NCBI GenBank assembly: GCA_027492275.1
Contig: JAPUFC010000070.1
Span: 1-54,244, forward strand
Direction of reading: 5' to 3'
Source of the DNA: Mesorhizobium sp.
GTDB lineage: Bacteria; Pseudomonadota; Alphaproteobacteria; Rhizobiales; Rhizobiaceae
DNA: 54,244 nucleotides
How positions within the stretch are numbered: position 1 is the first letter of the stretch; every line of letters starts with the position of its first letter. Below are positions 17,257 through 26,117 of this stretch, piece by piece. Both the position numbers and the translations under genes were made by a program. The notes below the pieces were generated by a model. It made no database searches. It saw only the letters and a program-made list of their open reading frames with translations, and was not told where the DNA came from.

Positions 17257-18510
17257 ATGGACGCGCGCACCGAGATGCTGAGGCTGATCCGCTCCCGGCG
17301 GCGGGGTTTCAGCCTGGAGCAGCCCTTCTACGTCGATCCCGATTTCCACCGGCTGGATATGGAGCTGATCTGGTACAGGGACTGGCTGTTCGTCGGCCAT
17401 GACTGCGAGATTCCCGCGCCCGGCGCCTTCATCACCGTCCAGGTCGGCGATTACCCGGTCGTGGTCGTGCGCGGGCGCGACGGCGGCATCCGCGCCTTCC
17501 ACAATTCCTGCCGGCATCGCGGCAGCCGCGTCTGCACCGCCGGGAAGGGACAGGTTCGCCGGCTGACATGCCCGTATCATCAATGGACCTACGAGCTCGA
17601 CGGCAGCCTGATGGTGGCGCGGCAGATGGGCGAGGGGTTCGACAAGGCGGGGTACGGCCTCAAGCCCGTCGCCTGCGAAAGCGTCGCCGGCTACGTCTTC
17701 ATCTGCCTGGCGAAGACCCCGATGGATTTCGCGCCCTTCCGGGAGTTGATGGAGCCGTATTTCGCGCCGCACCGGCTGACGGAAGCGAAGGTCGCCTACG
17801 AAGCGACCATCGTGGAAAAGGGCAACTGGAAGCTCGTCTGGGAGAACAACCGCGAATGCTATCACTGCGCGGCCAATCACCCCGAGCTGTGCCGGACCTA
17901 TCCCGAGGCGCCGGCGGTGACCGGCGTGGGCGGGGCCGAGACCGACCCGGAGATGCTGGCGCACTGGACGGCATGCGAGGCGTCCGGCCTGCCGTCCCGC
18001 TTCCGCATGGACCCGGGCGGGCAGTATCGCGCCACGCGCGCCCCGCTGCTGCGCGATGCGGTGAGCTACACCATGGACGGCCGTCGCGCCGTCGCGAAGA
18101 ACCTGTCCGACGGCGTTGCGGCGGAGCGGATCGGCACGCTGCTGCTCTACCACTACCCGACGACGTGGAATCACGTTCTGGGCGACTCGGCCGTCACCTT
18201 CCGCGTGCTGCCGCTCGGTCCCGGCGAGACGATGGTGACGACCAGATGGCTGGTCCACCGCGACGCCGTGGAGGGCGTCGACTACGACCTCCAGCGGCTC
18301 ATCCATGTGTGGACCGAGACCAACGACGAGGACCGCCGCATCGTCGAGGAGAATGCCAGGGGCATACGCTCGCCGGCCTATGAACCCGGTCCCTATTCGG
18401 AAATCCACGAAGGCGGCGTCATCCAGTTCGTGGACTGGTATGCCGCGTTCATGGAGCCGCGCCTGGCGGAAGGGGCCGAGCCGTCATTGCGCTTGGCAGC
18501 CTCGGCATAG
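17257..18510 (+). CDS. Rieske non-heme iron oxygenase, alpha subunit (GbcA-like)
   Basis: 417 residues. An N-terminal Rieske [2Fe-2S] domain has the C-x-H (C85, H87) and C-x2-H (C105, H108) ligands; the catalytic domain has WENNRECYHCAANH, supplying the bridging acid and the His pair of the mononuclear iron site. The overall pattern (NWKLVWENNRECYHC) is that of quaternary-ammonium demethylases such as glycine betaine/stachydrine monooxygenase, so oxidative N-demethylation is my best guess; carnitine- or choline-type substrates are alternatives. The partner ferredoxin reductase is not in the window. The start was set at 17257 since GAGG lies six bases before it; ATG 17245 is the alternative (four residues longer). 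Confidence 0.85.
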   Translation: MDARTEMLRLIRSRRRGFSLEQPFYVDPDFHRLDMELIWYRDWLFVGHDCEIPAPGAFITVQVGDYPVVVVRGRDGGIRAFHNSCRHRGSRVCTAGKGQVRRLTCPYHQWTYELDGSLMVARQMGEGFDKAGYGLKPVACESVAGYVFICLAKTPMDFAPFRELMEPYFAPHRLTEAKVAYEATIVEKGNWKLVWENNRECYHCAANHPELCRTYPEAPAVTGVGGAETDPEMLAHWTACEASGLPSRFRMDPGGQYRATRAPLLRDAVSYTMDGRRAVAKNLSDGVAAERIGTLLLYHYPTTWNHVLGDSAVTFRVLPLGPGETMVTTRWLVHRDAVEGVDYDLQRLIHVWTETNDEDRRIVEENARGIRSPAYEPGPYSEIHEGGVIQFVDWYAAFMEPRLAEGAEPSLRLAASA

Positions 18511-18557
18511 GCAGCCGCAAAAACGCGGAGAGGGAGCATTCGAGGCTGTCGGAAAAA

Positions 18558-18634
<77 letters not shown>

Positions 18635-18705
18635 GACCGCCGGAAGCCCTATAGTCTACCGGGTTGCCGCGCAAGCCCTAAAACGAGGGGTCCGCAATCC
18701 CCGCG

Positions 18706-18963
18706 TCAGCGGCTGGAGGGAAACAGCAGGACGGTCCGGACCTCGGTCGGGTCGTCGTCGTCGATCACCAGCGTGACTTTGTGTCCCGGCCTCATTTCGG
18801 GCGGAACCGGGGTGCCGGGGGGAAGCGTGTAGTCCCTGCCGCCTTTCAGCCACAGCACGCGGGTGTGGGGATCGTAGGCCCGCACGACGCCGTCCACGAT
18901 GGCCGCGAAGGCATGGCTGCCGAGACCGAGAACGGCGACGGCCGCGAGAATGAGCTTCTTCAT
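18706..18963 (-). CDS. Small secreted DUF1344-like protein
   Basis: 85 residues. Signal peptide of about 22 residues (MKKLILAAVAVLGLGSHAFA, cleavage after AFA) followed by a ~60-residue beta-rich domain (VDGVVRAYDPHTRVLWLKGG, then YTLP and a VTLVIDDDD strand) resembling the DUF1344 family found in rhizobia and Brucella. Periplasmic; function unknown. AGGAG seven bases before the ATG fixes the start. Transcribed alone, leftward, ending before tRNA-Pro. Confidence 0.8.
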   Translation of the reverse strand: MKKLILAAVAVLGLGSHAFAAIVDGVVRAYDPHTRVLWLKGGRDYTLPPGTPVPPEMRPGHKVTLVIDDDDPTEVRTVLLFPSSR

Positions 18964-19081
18964 CGATATCTCCTGTCGAGGCATCCGGCGGCTCCATGTC
19001 CGCCCGGTGGTTCCGGATCAAACGGCCGACGCCGCCGCAGGTTTCCTCGCGCGTGAAAAGTCACGACAGAGTGAGGGAAGC

Positions 19082-20617
19082 TCAATAGGCGTTGCGCGTG
19101 TCCAGGAGGCGGATGGGCGTGAGGAACAGGATCTTCAGGTCGAACATCAGCGACCAGTTCTCGATGTAGTAGAGGTCGAACTCGGTGCGCATGCGGATCT
19201 TCTCGTCGGTGTCCATCTCGCCGCGCCAGCCGTTGATCTGCGCCCAGCCGGTGACGCCCGGCTTGACCCGGTGGCGGGCGAAATAGCCGTCGACCACCTC
19301 CGTGTAGAGCAGGTTGTGCGACTGCGCGGCCACCGCATGCGGTCTCGGCCCCACCAGCGACAGGTTGCCGATCAGGACGTTGAAGAATTGCGGCAGCTCG
19401 TCGATGGAGGTCTTGCGGATGAAGCGGCCGACGCGGGTGACGCGCGGATCGCCCTTGGTGACCGGCCTGATCGCCGTCGGGTCGGCCTGCTCCGTGTACA
19501 TGGAGCGGAACTTGTAGACCTCGATCACCTCGTTGTTGAAGCCGTGCCGCTTCTGCTTGAAGAGCACCGGGCCCTTGCTGTCGAGCTTCACCGCGATGGC
19601 GGCGGCCAGCATGACCGGCGAGAAGACGACGATGCCGACGGCGCTGAACACGATGTCGAAGACCCGCTTGGCGACCGAATCCCAGTCGTTGATCGGCTTG
19701 TCGAGGATGTCGAGCAGCGGCACCGAGCCGATGTAGGAATAGGAGCGCGGCCGGAAGCGCAGCGTGTTCGAGTTGCCGGACAGGCGGATGTCGACCGGCA
19801 GCACCCACAGCTTCTTGAGCATCTGCAGGAGCCGCGCCTCCGCCGTCAGCGGCAGCGACACGATCAGCATGTCGATGCGCGCGGTGCGGGCGAATTCGAT
19901 CAGTTCCGAGATGTTGCCGAGCTTCGGGTAGCCGGCCACCAGCGGCGGCGAGCGCCGCTCGTCGCGGTCGTCGAAGATGCCGCAGATGCGGATGTCGTTG
20001 TAGGGCTGCTTCTCGATGGAGCGGATCAGCGTCTCCGCCGCCTTGCCGCCGCCGACGATGACGGCGCGCCGCTCGATGGTGCCGTCGCGCGTCCAGCGGC
20101 GGATCTGGCGGGCCAGCGCCATGCGCAGCGCCACGATGAGGAAAAGGCCGCAGGCGAACCAGCCGCCCATCCAGAGCCGCGAGAATTCGGCCGATATCTT
20201 GAGGAAGAACGCCGCCAGGATGAAGACGGCGAGCGTGCCAGACCAGGCGAGGGCGACGCGGCCGATATTGGCCAGCGGCCGCGTCAGCGCCGGCATCTGG
20301 TAGCTGTCGCTGACGTCGAGCATCAGCACGGCGACGGCCGATGCGCCGAGGATGACGCCGGCATATTGCCACGCCATCGCGGAGTCCGCGCCCACATGGA
20401 ACAGGAACGGCACGACGCCGGACAGGGCGAGCAGCACGAACTCGACCAGGCGCAGGATGCCGCTGACCAGGACGGGCGAGGTCGTGTCGCGGCGGTACTG
20501 CGCCGCGACCCGCCGCGCCGTCTCGTTGAGCGTCACCGGACCGTCCGGGACGGCCTCGCCGGGGAGTTTTCGCGCGGCTTCCAGCGAAAAGCGCCTTGCC
20601 GGGTCGATCTCGTTCAT
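19082..20617 (-). CDS. Undecaprenyl-phosphate glucose/hexose-1-phosphate transferase (WcaJ/GumD/UppE type)
   Basis: 511 residues. It starts exopolysaccharide repeat synthesis by moving a hexose-1-phosphate from an NDP-sugar to undecaprenyl phosphate in the inner membrane. The N-terminal half has four to five membrane segments and a CoA-binding-like fold ([15 protein letters not shown]). The C-terminal bacterial sugar transferase domain begins [12 protein letters not shown] with a re-entrant helix, then [16 protein letters not shown] and SLVGPRPHA, which are the catalytic and substrate motifs. Length and design match the family. It is followed leftward by a gap; upstream on the same strand is the Wza-like gene. 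No RBS of note. Confidence 0.95.
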   Translation of the reverse strand: MNEIDPARRFSLEAARKLPGEAVPDGPVTLNETARRVAAQYRRDTTSPVLVSGILRLVEFVLLALSGVVPFLFHVGADSAMAWQYAGVILGASAVAVLMLDVSDSYQMPALTRPLANIGRVALAWSGTLAVFILAAFFLKISAEFSRLWMGGWFACGLFLIVALRMALARQIRRWTRDGTIERRAVIVGGGKAAETLIRSIEKQPYNDIRICGIFDDRDERRSPPLVAGYPKLGNISELIEFARTARIDMLIVSLPLTAEARLLQMLKKLWVLPVDIRLSGNSNTLRFRPRSYSYIGSVPLLDILDKPINDWDSVAKRVFDIVFSAVGIVVFSPVMLAAAIAVKLDSKGPVLFKQKRHGFNNEVIEVYKFRSMYTEQADPTAIRPVTKGDPRVTRVGRFIRKTSIDELPQFFNVLIGNLSLVGPRPHAVAAQSHNLLYTEVVDGYFARHRVKPGVTGWAQINGWRGEMDTDEKIRMRTEFDLYYIENWSLMFDLKILFLTPIRLLDTRNAY

Positions 20618-20815
20618 CTTGGGTTTCCGAATGCGTCAGACTGCCGATAGCAGAAGACGCCTAAGAAACCTTTGCGCAGACCGTTCGATTTCGACCGGCT
20701 CCGGCCCGCAAACGGACGACGAGGATAGGGGCGGGCGACGCAATACAATCTGACCCGCATGGGTGGACCGGCGACGAGGCCGGCCACGATGGAGGAAAAC
20801 GCGCAGGGGACAGGC

Positions 20816-21406
20816 TCAAAACAGGCGCTCGCGCACGTATAGCGTGTCGCCCGGCAGCAGCGGGTCGCTGGTGAGCACGCGTCCCGTCATGACCTTGCCG
20901 TTGATGTCCCTAGTGATGTCGACGTTCGCCTGGTTGGCGCGCGCCGTGTAGCCGCCGGCGATGGCGATCGCCTTCTGCACGGTCAGGCCCGGCACGTAGG
21001 AATACTGGCCCGCCGAGGTCACTTCGCCCATGACGAAGATCGGCCGGTAGCGGTCGACCTCGACGGTGACGTCGGGGTCGCGCAGATAGCCGCCGTCGCG
21101 CAGCCGGGCGGCGAGCGCGGCCTCCACCTCCTGCGCCGTATGGCCGCGCGCCGGAACCGAGCCGACCAGCGGGAAGGCGAGGTAGCCGGACTGGTCGATC
21201 CCGTAGGTGTTGGTGAGCCCGTCCTGCTCGTAGACCGTGACGCGCACGCGGTCGCCCGCGCCGAGCCTGTAGGGCTGGTTGATGGCGGCGTGGAAAGCCT
21301 CCGGCGCGGGCCTGTAGCCCGAGCAGCCGGCGGCGACGCTCGCGGCGATCAGCGCAATGGCGAAAAAGGATCGGCTGTTGGCCACCGGTGACACGTTCCC
21401 AAGCAT
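20816..21406 (-). CDS. Polysaccharide export lipoprotein (Wza/GumB type)
   Basis: 196 residues. Lipoprotein signal with lipobox SVAAGC (Cys about residue 27) after a hydrophobic stretch, followed by the Poly_export domain (YRLGAGDRVRVTVYEQDG) and one SLBB-type repeat (FVMGEVTSAGQYSYVPGLTV). It is short compared with E. coli Wza (379) but like the rhizobial and holdfast members. It should form, or help form, the outer-membrane channel for polysaccharide. The start was placed at 21406, where the encoded N-terminus becomes a proper signal; the open frame extends further upstream but would overrun the divergent GumC-like gene. Together with the sugar transferase and the co-polymerase it makes a Wzx/Wzy export core. 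Confidence 0.92.
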   Translation of the reverse strand: MLGNVSPVANSRSFFAIALIAASVAAGCSGYRPAPEAFHAAINQPYRLGAGDRVRVTVYEQDGLTNTYGIDQSGYLAFPLVGSVPARGHTAQEVEAALAARLRDGGYLRDPDVTVEVDRYRPIFVMGEVTSAGQYSYVPGLTVQKAIAIAGGYTARANQANVDITRDINGKVMTGRVLTSDPLLPGDTLYVRERLF

Positions 21407-21557
21407 GGCCGCGCGAGCGGCGGTCCGTGACGACTTTATCGGCTTGTTAGGGTTAATGGCCGGTAAAGACTCGCCCCGGCTATCGGAAATCGGGCAGGCG
21501 ATCTTAACCTGCGGGTTACCATGTTTCTTTACCGTGTGCCGGACTGGGGTCTGACGC
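21407..21557. promoter_or_regulatory. Divergent promoter region of the polysaccharide export core
   Basis: 151 bases between the starts of the Wza-like gene (leftward) and the GumC-like gene (rightward). At 21505-21518 there is a dyad TAACC-N4-GGTTA, embedded in CTTAACCTGCGGGTTACC, that could bind a dimeric regulator. It is a near miss to the CtrA site (TTAA-N7-TTAA) because the spacing is one base off. Promoter elements were not assigned. Confidence 0.45.
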
Positions 21558-23786
21558 ATGGACGAAGACGCATCCTCGGAGGTTGGAACACGCAAGCGGG
21601 GCAGGGGTATCCTCCCGCGCTGGAAGATGCTCGTCCTCGTGCCGGCGACGGCCGCGGTGCTCGCCTATGCGGCGGTCGGCCTCGTCGGGCCGCGCTATCA
21701 CGGCGAGGCGCGGCTGCTGCTGGACGCGGACGGCGGTGCTTCCGCCGAGGCGACGCTGTCCGGCCAGGCCGAAATCATCTCCTCGCCGGCTCTGCTGAAG
21801 AAGGCGGCGCAGGCGCTCGACCTGGAACGCGCGCCCGTGCATGGAACGGCCGGTTTGGCCGCGAGTCTCGGTCGCGTGTTCGGCGCGGGCGGCGGCGCGA
21901 CGCAGACGCCGCAGGCCCGCGCGGCGGCCAAGCTGCGCGACGGCCTCGAGATCGTGCCGGCCGGCGCGCGCATGCTTGCCATCCGCATGTCCTCGGCCGA
22001 TGCGGGGTTGGCCGTCGCCGCTCCGAACGCGCTGGCCGATGCCTATCTGGCTTTGCTGGACGCCGCGCGTCTGGAGCCCGGCCCGGCCGCCGGCGCCCGC
22101 GATCCGGCGCTCGCCGGGCTCGCCGATGCCGTGAAGGCGGCCGGGGAGAAGGTCGCACAGGCTCAAGCCGCGGGAGCCGGGCGTGCCGAAACCGAAAGCG
22201 CCCTGGCCGCTGGCGAGCGCCGGCTGGACCTGGCGCGCGAAGCCGCCGACGAAGCCCGCGCGGCGGTGTCGGCGCTGGAGGCGGTGGGACGCGGAGGCGT
22301 GTCCTCGGACGGCCTGCCGGACCATCCGGCCGCGGATGCGCTTCGCGGCCTGATCGAGCAGCGCGCCGAAGCCCGCGCGCGCGTCGACGATCTGTCGCGC
22401 ACGCTGCTCGGCAACCATCCCGACATGCGCGCCGCCAAGGCCGATCTCGCGCGCGCCGACGCCAGCCTGAAGTCGGCCGCCGGCCAGGCGCTGGCGACGC
22501 TGCGCGCCGAAGCCGACGCGCGCGGCAAAGAGGAGGATCGGCTGTCGGCGGAGCGCGAGCGGCTGAAGGCCGAAGCCGCCCGCAAGGCGGGAGCGGCGCA
22601 GACGCTCGGCGCGCTCGATGCCGCCCTGGCGCAGGCGCGCGCCCGCTTCGACGCGGAACTGGCCCGCTATCATCCGGCGGGCGGCCGGTATCTCGCGGCG
22701 AAGGCCCGGCTGATCGCGCGCGCCGCCGCCCCGGTGCAGTCGCCTTTGAGCCGGCCGCTTCCCGTGTCGCTCGCCGTCTTCGCCGCGACTCTTCTGTCCA
22801 TGACGCTGCTGGCGCTGGTCCAGAGCCGCGTCCAGGCCGCCGCCGACCGGCGCGCCTTCCGGCAGGCCGCCATGCCGATCGACGAGGTTGCCATGCCGGT
22901 TTCGCCGGGCGACGACGCGGCGGTGACGGATGCCGAGCCGCGGCATGACGAGCCCGCACCGGCCGTCGAGGCGGCGGTCGCCCGCGCGGAAGCCGAAAGA
23001 CCGATCGTGCTGCCGGCACGGGCGGGCACGCCCTGGTTCGCGGCGGCATCCGCCGGCCGCATGGACGGGAGCGGCGCGCCGCGCCTGCCGAAAGCAAAAA
23101 AATCGTTCCTCTTGCAGGGAGGTCGTGCGCCGATGCAGCACGCACAGCATATGGGCAGAATGGGCGAACTCGATGCCGACGCGGCGGCCCGCCGCTTCAT
23201 TTCGGGAACGTCGACCCGCGCCATCTTCGTCTCGCCGGAGGGCGACGAGGCGGCGGCGGTGGCGATCCTGACGGCCCGCGCCATCGCCGATGCCGGACTG
23301 CGCGTCCTGCTTCTGGACCTGACCGCCTCGGGCGCCGCCTCGCGGCCCATGCTGGAAAGCGCCTCGATGGCCGGCATCACGGATCTGCTGGTGCGCGAGG
23401 CGCAGTTCACCGACGCCATCCACCAGGACCACTTCTCGGACTGCCACGTCATTCCCGTCGGCATGGCCGATCCCAACCGAGCCATGCGCGCCGCCGACCG
23501 CCTGCCGGTGATCATCGATTCGCTGACGGCAGCCTACGACATTGTCGTGGTGGAATGCGGCCCGGCCGATGCCGAGAGCATACGCGGCCTGGTGAGCGAC
23601 GATTCCGAGATCGTCGTCAGCCTGCTCGACGCGGAGGACGAGGTGGCAAGGGCGGCCGATGCGCTGATCGCGGCGGGCTATGAGCGCACGATGGTCGTCG
23701 CCCCCGGCGGCCGCGACCATCTCGCCACCTTCAGCCGCGAGGCGATCCGCGACCGCTGGCTGGCCGACAACGGCGCGGAATTCTGA
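21558..23786 (+). CDS. GumC/Wzc-like polysaccharide co-polymerase with degenerate tyrosine-kinase domain
   Basis: 742 residues. One membrane segment at about 24-44, a periplasmic chain-length (Wzz) region with a long coiled coil (about 175-360), a second membrane segment near 400-422, and a cytoplasmic C-terminal domain (about 545-742) with the CpsD/BY-kinase fold. In that domain the Walker A region reads SPEGDEAAA (559-567): the P-loop GK(S/T) is missing. Walker A' keeps D587 but the second Asp is Thr589, and Walker B is VVVECGP. There is no C-terminal tyrosine cluster. So it should control chain length and export without autophosphorylation, as in kinase-less PCP systems such as holdfast HfsA/HfsB. 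Divergent from the Wza and sugar transferase genes. Confidence 0.88.
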   Translation: MDEDASSEVGTRKRGRGILPRWKMLVLVPATAAVLAYAAVGLVGPRYHGEARLLLDADGGASAEATLSGQAEIISSPALLKKAAQALDLERAPVHGTAGLAASLGRVFGAGGGATQTPQARAAAKLRDGLEIVPAGARMLAIRMSSADAGLAVAAPNALADAYLALLDAARLEPGPAAGARDPALAGLADAVKAAGEKVAQAQAAGAGRAETESALAAGERRLDLAREAADEARAAVSALEAVGRGGVSSDGLPDHPAADALRGLIEQRAEARARVDDLSRTLLGNHPDMRAAKADLARADASLKSAAGQALATLRAEADARGKEEDRLSAERERLKAEAARKAGAAQTLGALDAALAQARARFDAELARYHPAGGRYLAAKARLIARAAAPVQSPLSRPLPVSLAVFAATLLSMTLLALVQSRVQAAADRRAFRQAAMPIDEVAMPVSPGDDAAVTDAEPRHDEPAPAVEAAVARAEAERPIVLPARAGTPWFAAASAGRMDGSGAPRLPKAKKSFLLQGGRAPMQHAQHMGRMGELDADAAARRFISGTSTRAIFVSPEGDEAAAVAILTARAIADAGLRVLLLDLTASGAASRPMLESASMAGITDLLVREAQFTDAIHQDHFSDCHVIPVGMADPNRAMRAADRLPVIIDSLTAAYDIVVVECGPADAESIRGLVSDDSEIVVSLLDAEDEVARAADALIAAGYERTMVVAPGGRDHLATFSREAIRDRWLADNGAEF

Positions 23787-24020
23787 CTACCGCGTCCCGG
23801 CCGGGCCCTTGCCGGGACGCGGCGGCAGCATCAGCCACCGGATGATGCCCATGGCGGGCAGCACCCACAGGAGCCCGGTGAACAGGAAGAAGGCGAGATG
23901 CACCAGCGGCCCGGATTCCGCCAGCCGCGCCGTCGCCACCGCCGTCGCCACCAGCGCGTAGACGATGACCAGCGCCACCAGCAGGACGGTCCCGATCAGT
24001 TTCTTGAGGCGCATCGGCAT
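23787..24020 (-). CDS. DUF2842 small membrane protein
   Basis: 77 residues, two membrane helices (about 9-30 and 41-65), a short basic N-terminus ([10 protein letters not shown]) and a PPRPGKGP tail. It matches DUF2842, a family confined largely to alphaproteobacteria; function unknown. AAAGGA seven bases upstream supports the ATG at 24020. The gene's stop abuts the stop of the GumC-like gene (convergent, no spacer), and it is divergent from heme A synthase. Confidence 0.88.
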   Translation of the reverse strand: MPMRLKKLIGTVLLVALVIVYALVATAVATARLAESGPLVHLAFFLFTGLLWVLPAMGIIRWLMLPPRPGKGPAGTR

Positions 24021-24187
24021 GGCGTTTTCCTTTGCCTGTCCGCATAGGGCTTCGGCGCGCCGCTAGCAACAGCGCACGCCCCGCGCGACGGCGTGTCGCG
24101 CGGGGGCCGCTTGCGCGGCCGGCCGCGATGGTCCACGACAGCTGCCGTTTGGATATGACCCACCCAGGCAATGCCCAAGGACAGATC

Positions 24188-25282
24188 ATGAGCGTGACCG
24201 AGACCGCCGGACGGATACGCGGCGAGAAGGAGCGTCTGCTGTTCAACCGCCGCCTGCTGCGCGGCTGGCTCTACGTGATCCTGCTGATGCTGGTGGCGCT
24301 GGTGCTCGTCGGCGGCGCGACGCGGCTGACCGATTCCGGCCTCTCCATCACCGAATGGAAACCGATCCACGGCGTCATCCCGCCCCTGAACGACCAGGAG
24401 TGGCAGGAGGAGCTCGAAAAGTACCGGCAGATTCCCGAATACCAGCAGATCAACAAGGGGATGAGCATCGAGGCCTTCAAGCGCATCTTCTGGTGGGAGT
24501 GGGCGCACCGCATCCTGGCGCGCGGCGTCGGCCTCGTCTTCGCGCTGGGGCTGGCCTTCTTCTGGCTGACCGGCCGCATCGAGAAGGGCATGGGACCCAA
24601 GCTGACGGGCCTGTTCCTGCTCGGCGGACTGCAGGGCGCGGTCGGCTGGTGGATGGTGGCGTCGGGCCTGGTCGAGCGCGTCGACGTCAGCCAGTACCGG
24701 CTGGCGACCCACCTGACGCTGGCCTGCATCATCTTCACCGCGATCATGGTCGTCGCGCGCGGCCTCGCCCCGCACACGGAGCCCCCCGCCGATGCGCGCA
24801 CGCAGCGCTTCGCCGGCATCGTCGTCATCCTCGTGCTTTTCCAGATCTATCTCGGCGGGCTCGTCGCCGGCCTGGACGCCGGCATGAGCTACAACACATG
24901 GCCGCTGATGGACGGGCGCGTCGTGCCCGGCGACCTGTTCGTCATCGAGCCCGCCTGGCGCAATCTCTTCGAGAACCCCAAGACGGTGCAGTTCATCCAC
25001 CGGCTGGGGGCTTATACGCTGCTGGCGGTCACGCTCTGGCACATGATCGGCACGCGCCGCCGCGAGCCGGGGACGACCCATGCGCGCCGCGCGCTGGTGC
25101 TGTTCCATCTGGTGCTCGTGCAGGCGGCCGTCGGCATCGCGGCCCTGCTGACGCAGGTGCGGTTCGACGCGGCGCTGACGCATCAGTTCGTGGCGCTGAT
25201 CGTGCTCGGCTTCGCCGCCGCCCACTGGCGCGCCACGAAGGGCGCCTATCCGCTGCCGACGGAGGTCGTCGTCAGAAGCTGA
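24188..25282 (+). CDS. ctaA: Heme A synthase (COX15/CtaA)
   Basis: 364 residues, eight membrane segments. It oxidises the C8 methyl of heme O to the formyl of heme A for cytochrome c oxidase. Conserved motifs: [13 protein letters not shown] after the first helix, [10 protein letters not shown], a His in [17 protein letters not shown] and LTHQFVALI, giving the four heme-ligand or catalytic histidines with the pseudo-two-fold repeat. The start is ATG 24188, after which the N-terminal cytoplasmic stretch is usual for this family; the open frame further upstream is not protein-like. The stop overlaps the convergent kinase gene by 11 bases. Confidence 0.96.
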   Translation: MSVTETAGRIRGEKERLLFNRRLLRGWLYVILLMLVALVLVGGATRLTDSGLSITEWKPIHGVIPPLNDQEWQEELEKYRQIPEYQQINKGMSIEAFKRIFWWEWAHRILARGVGLVFALGLAFFWLTGRIEKGMGPKLTGLFLLGGLQGAVGWWMVASGLVERVDVSQYRLATHLTLACIIFTAIMVVARGLAPHTEPPADARTQRFAGIVVILVLFQIYLGGLVAGLDAGMSYNTWPLMDGRVVPGDLFVIEPAWRNLFENPKTVQFIHRLGAYTLLAVTLWHMIGTRRREPGTTHARRALVLFHLVLVQAAVGIAALLTQVRFDAALTHQFVALIVLGFAAAHWRATKGAYPLPTEVVVRS

Positions 25283-26117
25283 GGCGGACTGTCCGGATCG
25301 CCCCGGCGATCGACAGTTCGCGTTCCTCGTCCGCCGTGTTGCCGTCGCCCGCGTGCCATGCCGCCGAGAGGCATCCATAGGCCACGGCGTGGTCGAGGAT
25401 GGCCGCCGGCGATCTTTTCACCGCCCTGGCGAAGGTCTCGGCCATGAAGGCGATGCGTTCGGGCGACAGGCAGAGCGCCGTGCGGCCGAGCGGGTTGTAG
25501 AACAGGTTGGCCGCGTCGAAGGCCGGGTCGCCCAGCACGCCCTTCGGGTCGATGACCAGCCAGCCGCGCGCGCCGGACAGGATGTTGTCGTGGTGCAGGT
25601 CGCCATGCAGCGGCCTTTCGCCCGCCGCCGAATCCAGCAGCCGGCCTGCGAGCCCGGCGGCCTCGACATAGGGGCTGGCAATGCCGGCCGCATAATCCCT
25701 CTTTGCCTTGGCGAAAAGATCGGCGAAACGCGCCCGCAGAGGTTGAAGCTCAGGCGGGGCAGGGCGGTCCGAGCCGGATGCGAGGATGGCGAGAAGCTCC
25801 GCCGCGACCAGCGTCGCCGCTTCGTCGCCTTCGCGGTCGATCACGTCGCTCAGGTGACGTTCGCCGGCATGCTCCAGCAGCATGAGCAGGCCCTCGCCGG
25901 CGAGAAGCCGCACCGCGCCCTTTCCCTCGCGCCAGCGCAGGTAGTGGACGCCGCGAAGCTCGTCCCAGGCATCCGGAAAATCCTTGACCGCCTTTACGAT
26001 CGCCGGGGAACCGTCCGGCAGGAAAACCCGCCAGATCAGGCTGGATAAGGTTTCGGCGACGAGGACGGGATCGGAAACCCGCCAGTCGGCCGGGAAGGCG
26101 GGCGGCGTCTCGCTCAG
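25272..26117 (-). CDS. Aminoglycoside/hydroxyurea phosphotransferase-like kinase (APH(6) family)
   Basis: 281 residues of the protein-kinase-like APH superfamily, close to the APH_6_hur group (streptomycin 6-kinase / hydroxyurea phosphotransferase). The catalytic loop [11 protein letters not shown] and the metal-binding VIDPKG are intact, followed by [14 protein letters not shown] role in antibiotic resistance should not be assumed; chromosomal members often phosphorylate other small molecules. No ATG, GTG or TTG is found in a suitable place: the only codon fitting the domain start is CTG at 26117, whose CTGA overlaps the argC stop exactly as ATGA overlaps do elsewhere in the window. A start at CTG is therefore proposed, with low certainty about the exact residue. 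Confidence 0.8.
   Translation of the reverse strand: MSETPPAFPADWRVSDPVLVAETLSSLIWRVFLPDGSPAIVKAVKDFPDAWDELRGVHYLRWREGKGAVRLLAGEGLLMLLEHAGERHLSDVIDREGDEAATLVAAELLAILASGSDRPAPPELQPLRARFADLFAKAKRDYAAGIASPYVEAAGLAGRLLDSAAGERPLHGDLHHDNILSGARGWLVIDPKGVLGDPAFDAANLFYNPLGRTALCLSPERIAFMAETFARAVKRSPAAILDHAVAYGCLSAAWHAGDGNTADEERELSIAGAIRTVRLSF

Noticed and set aside
18899-20650. Plus-strand open frame of 583 codons opposite the sugar transferase
   Set aside because: Antisense shadow of the WcaJ-type gene; no protein features.
21503-21520. CtrA-binding site upstream of the GumC-like gene
   Set aside because: The half sites are spaced by one base more than the TTAA-N7-TTAA consensus, and the second half reads TTAC; kept only as an unspecified dyad.
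21516-23720. Minus-strand open frame of 734 codons opposite the GumC-like gene
   Set aside because: Shadow of the real gene in a high-GC region; no domain, low-complexity Arg/Gly/Gln composition.
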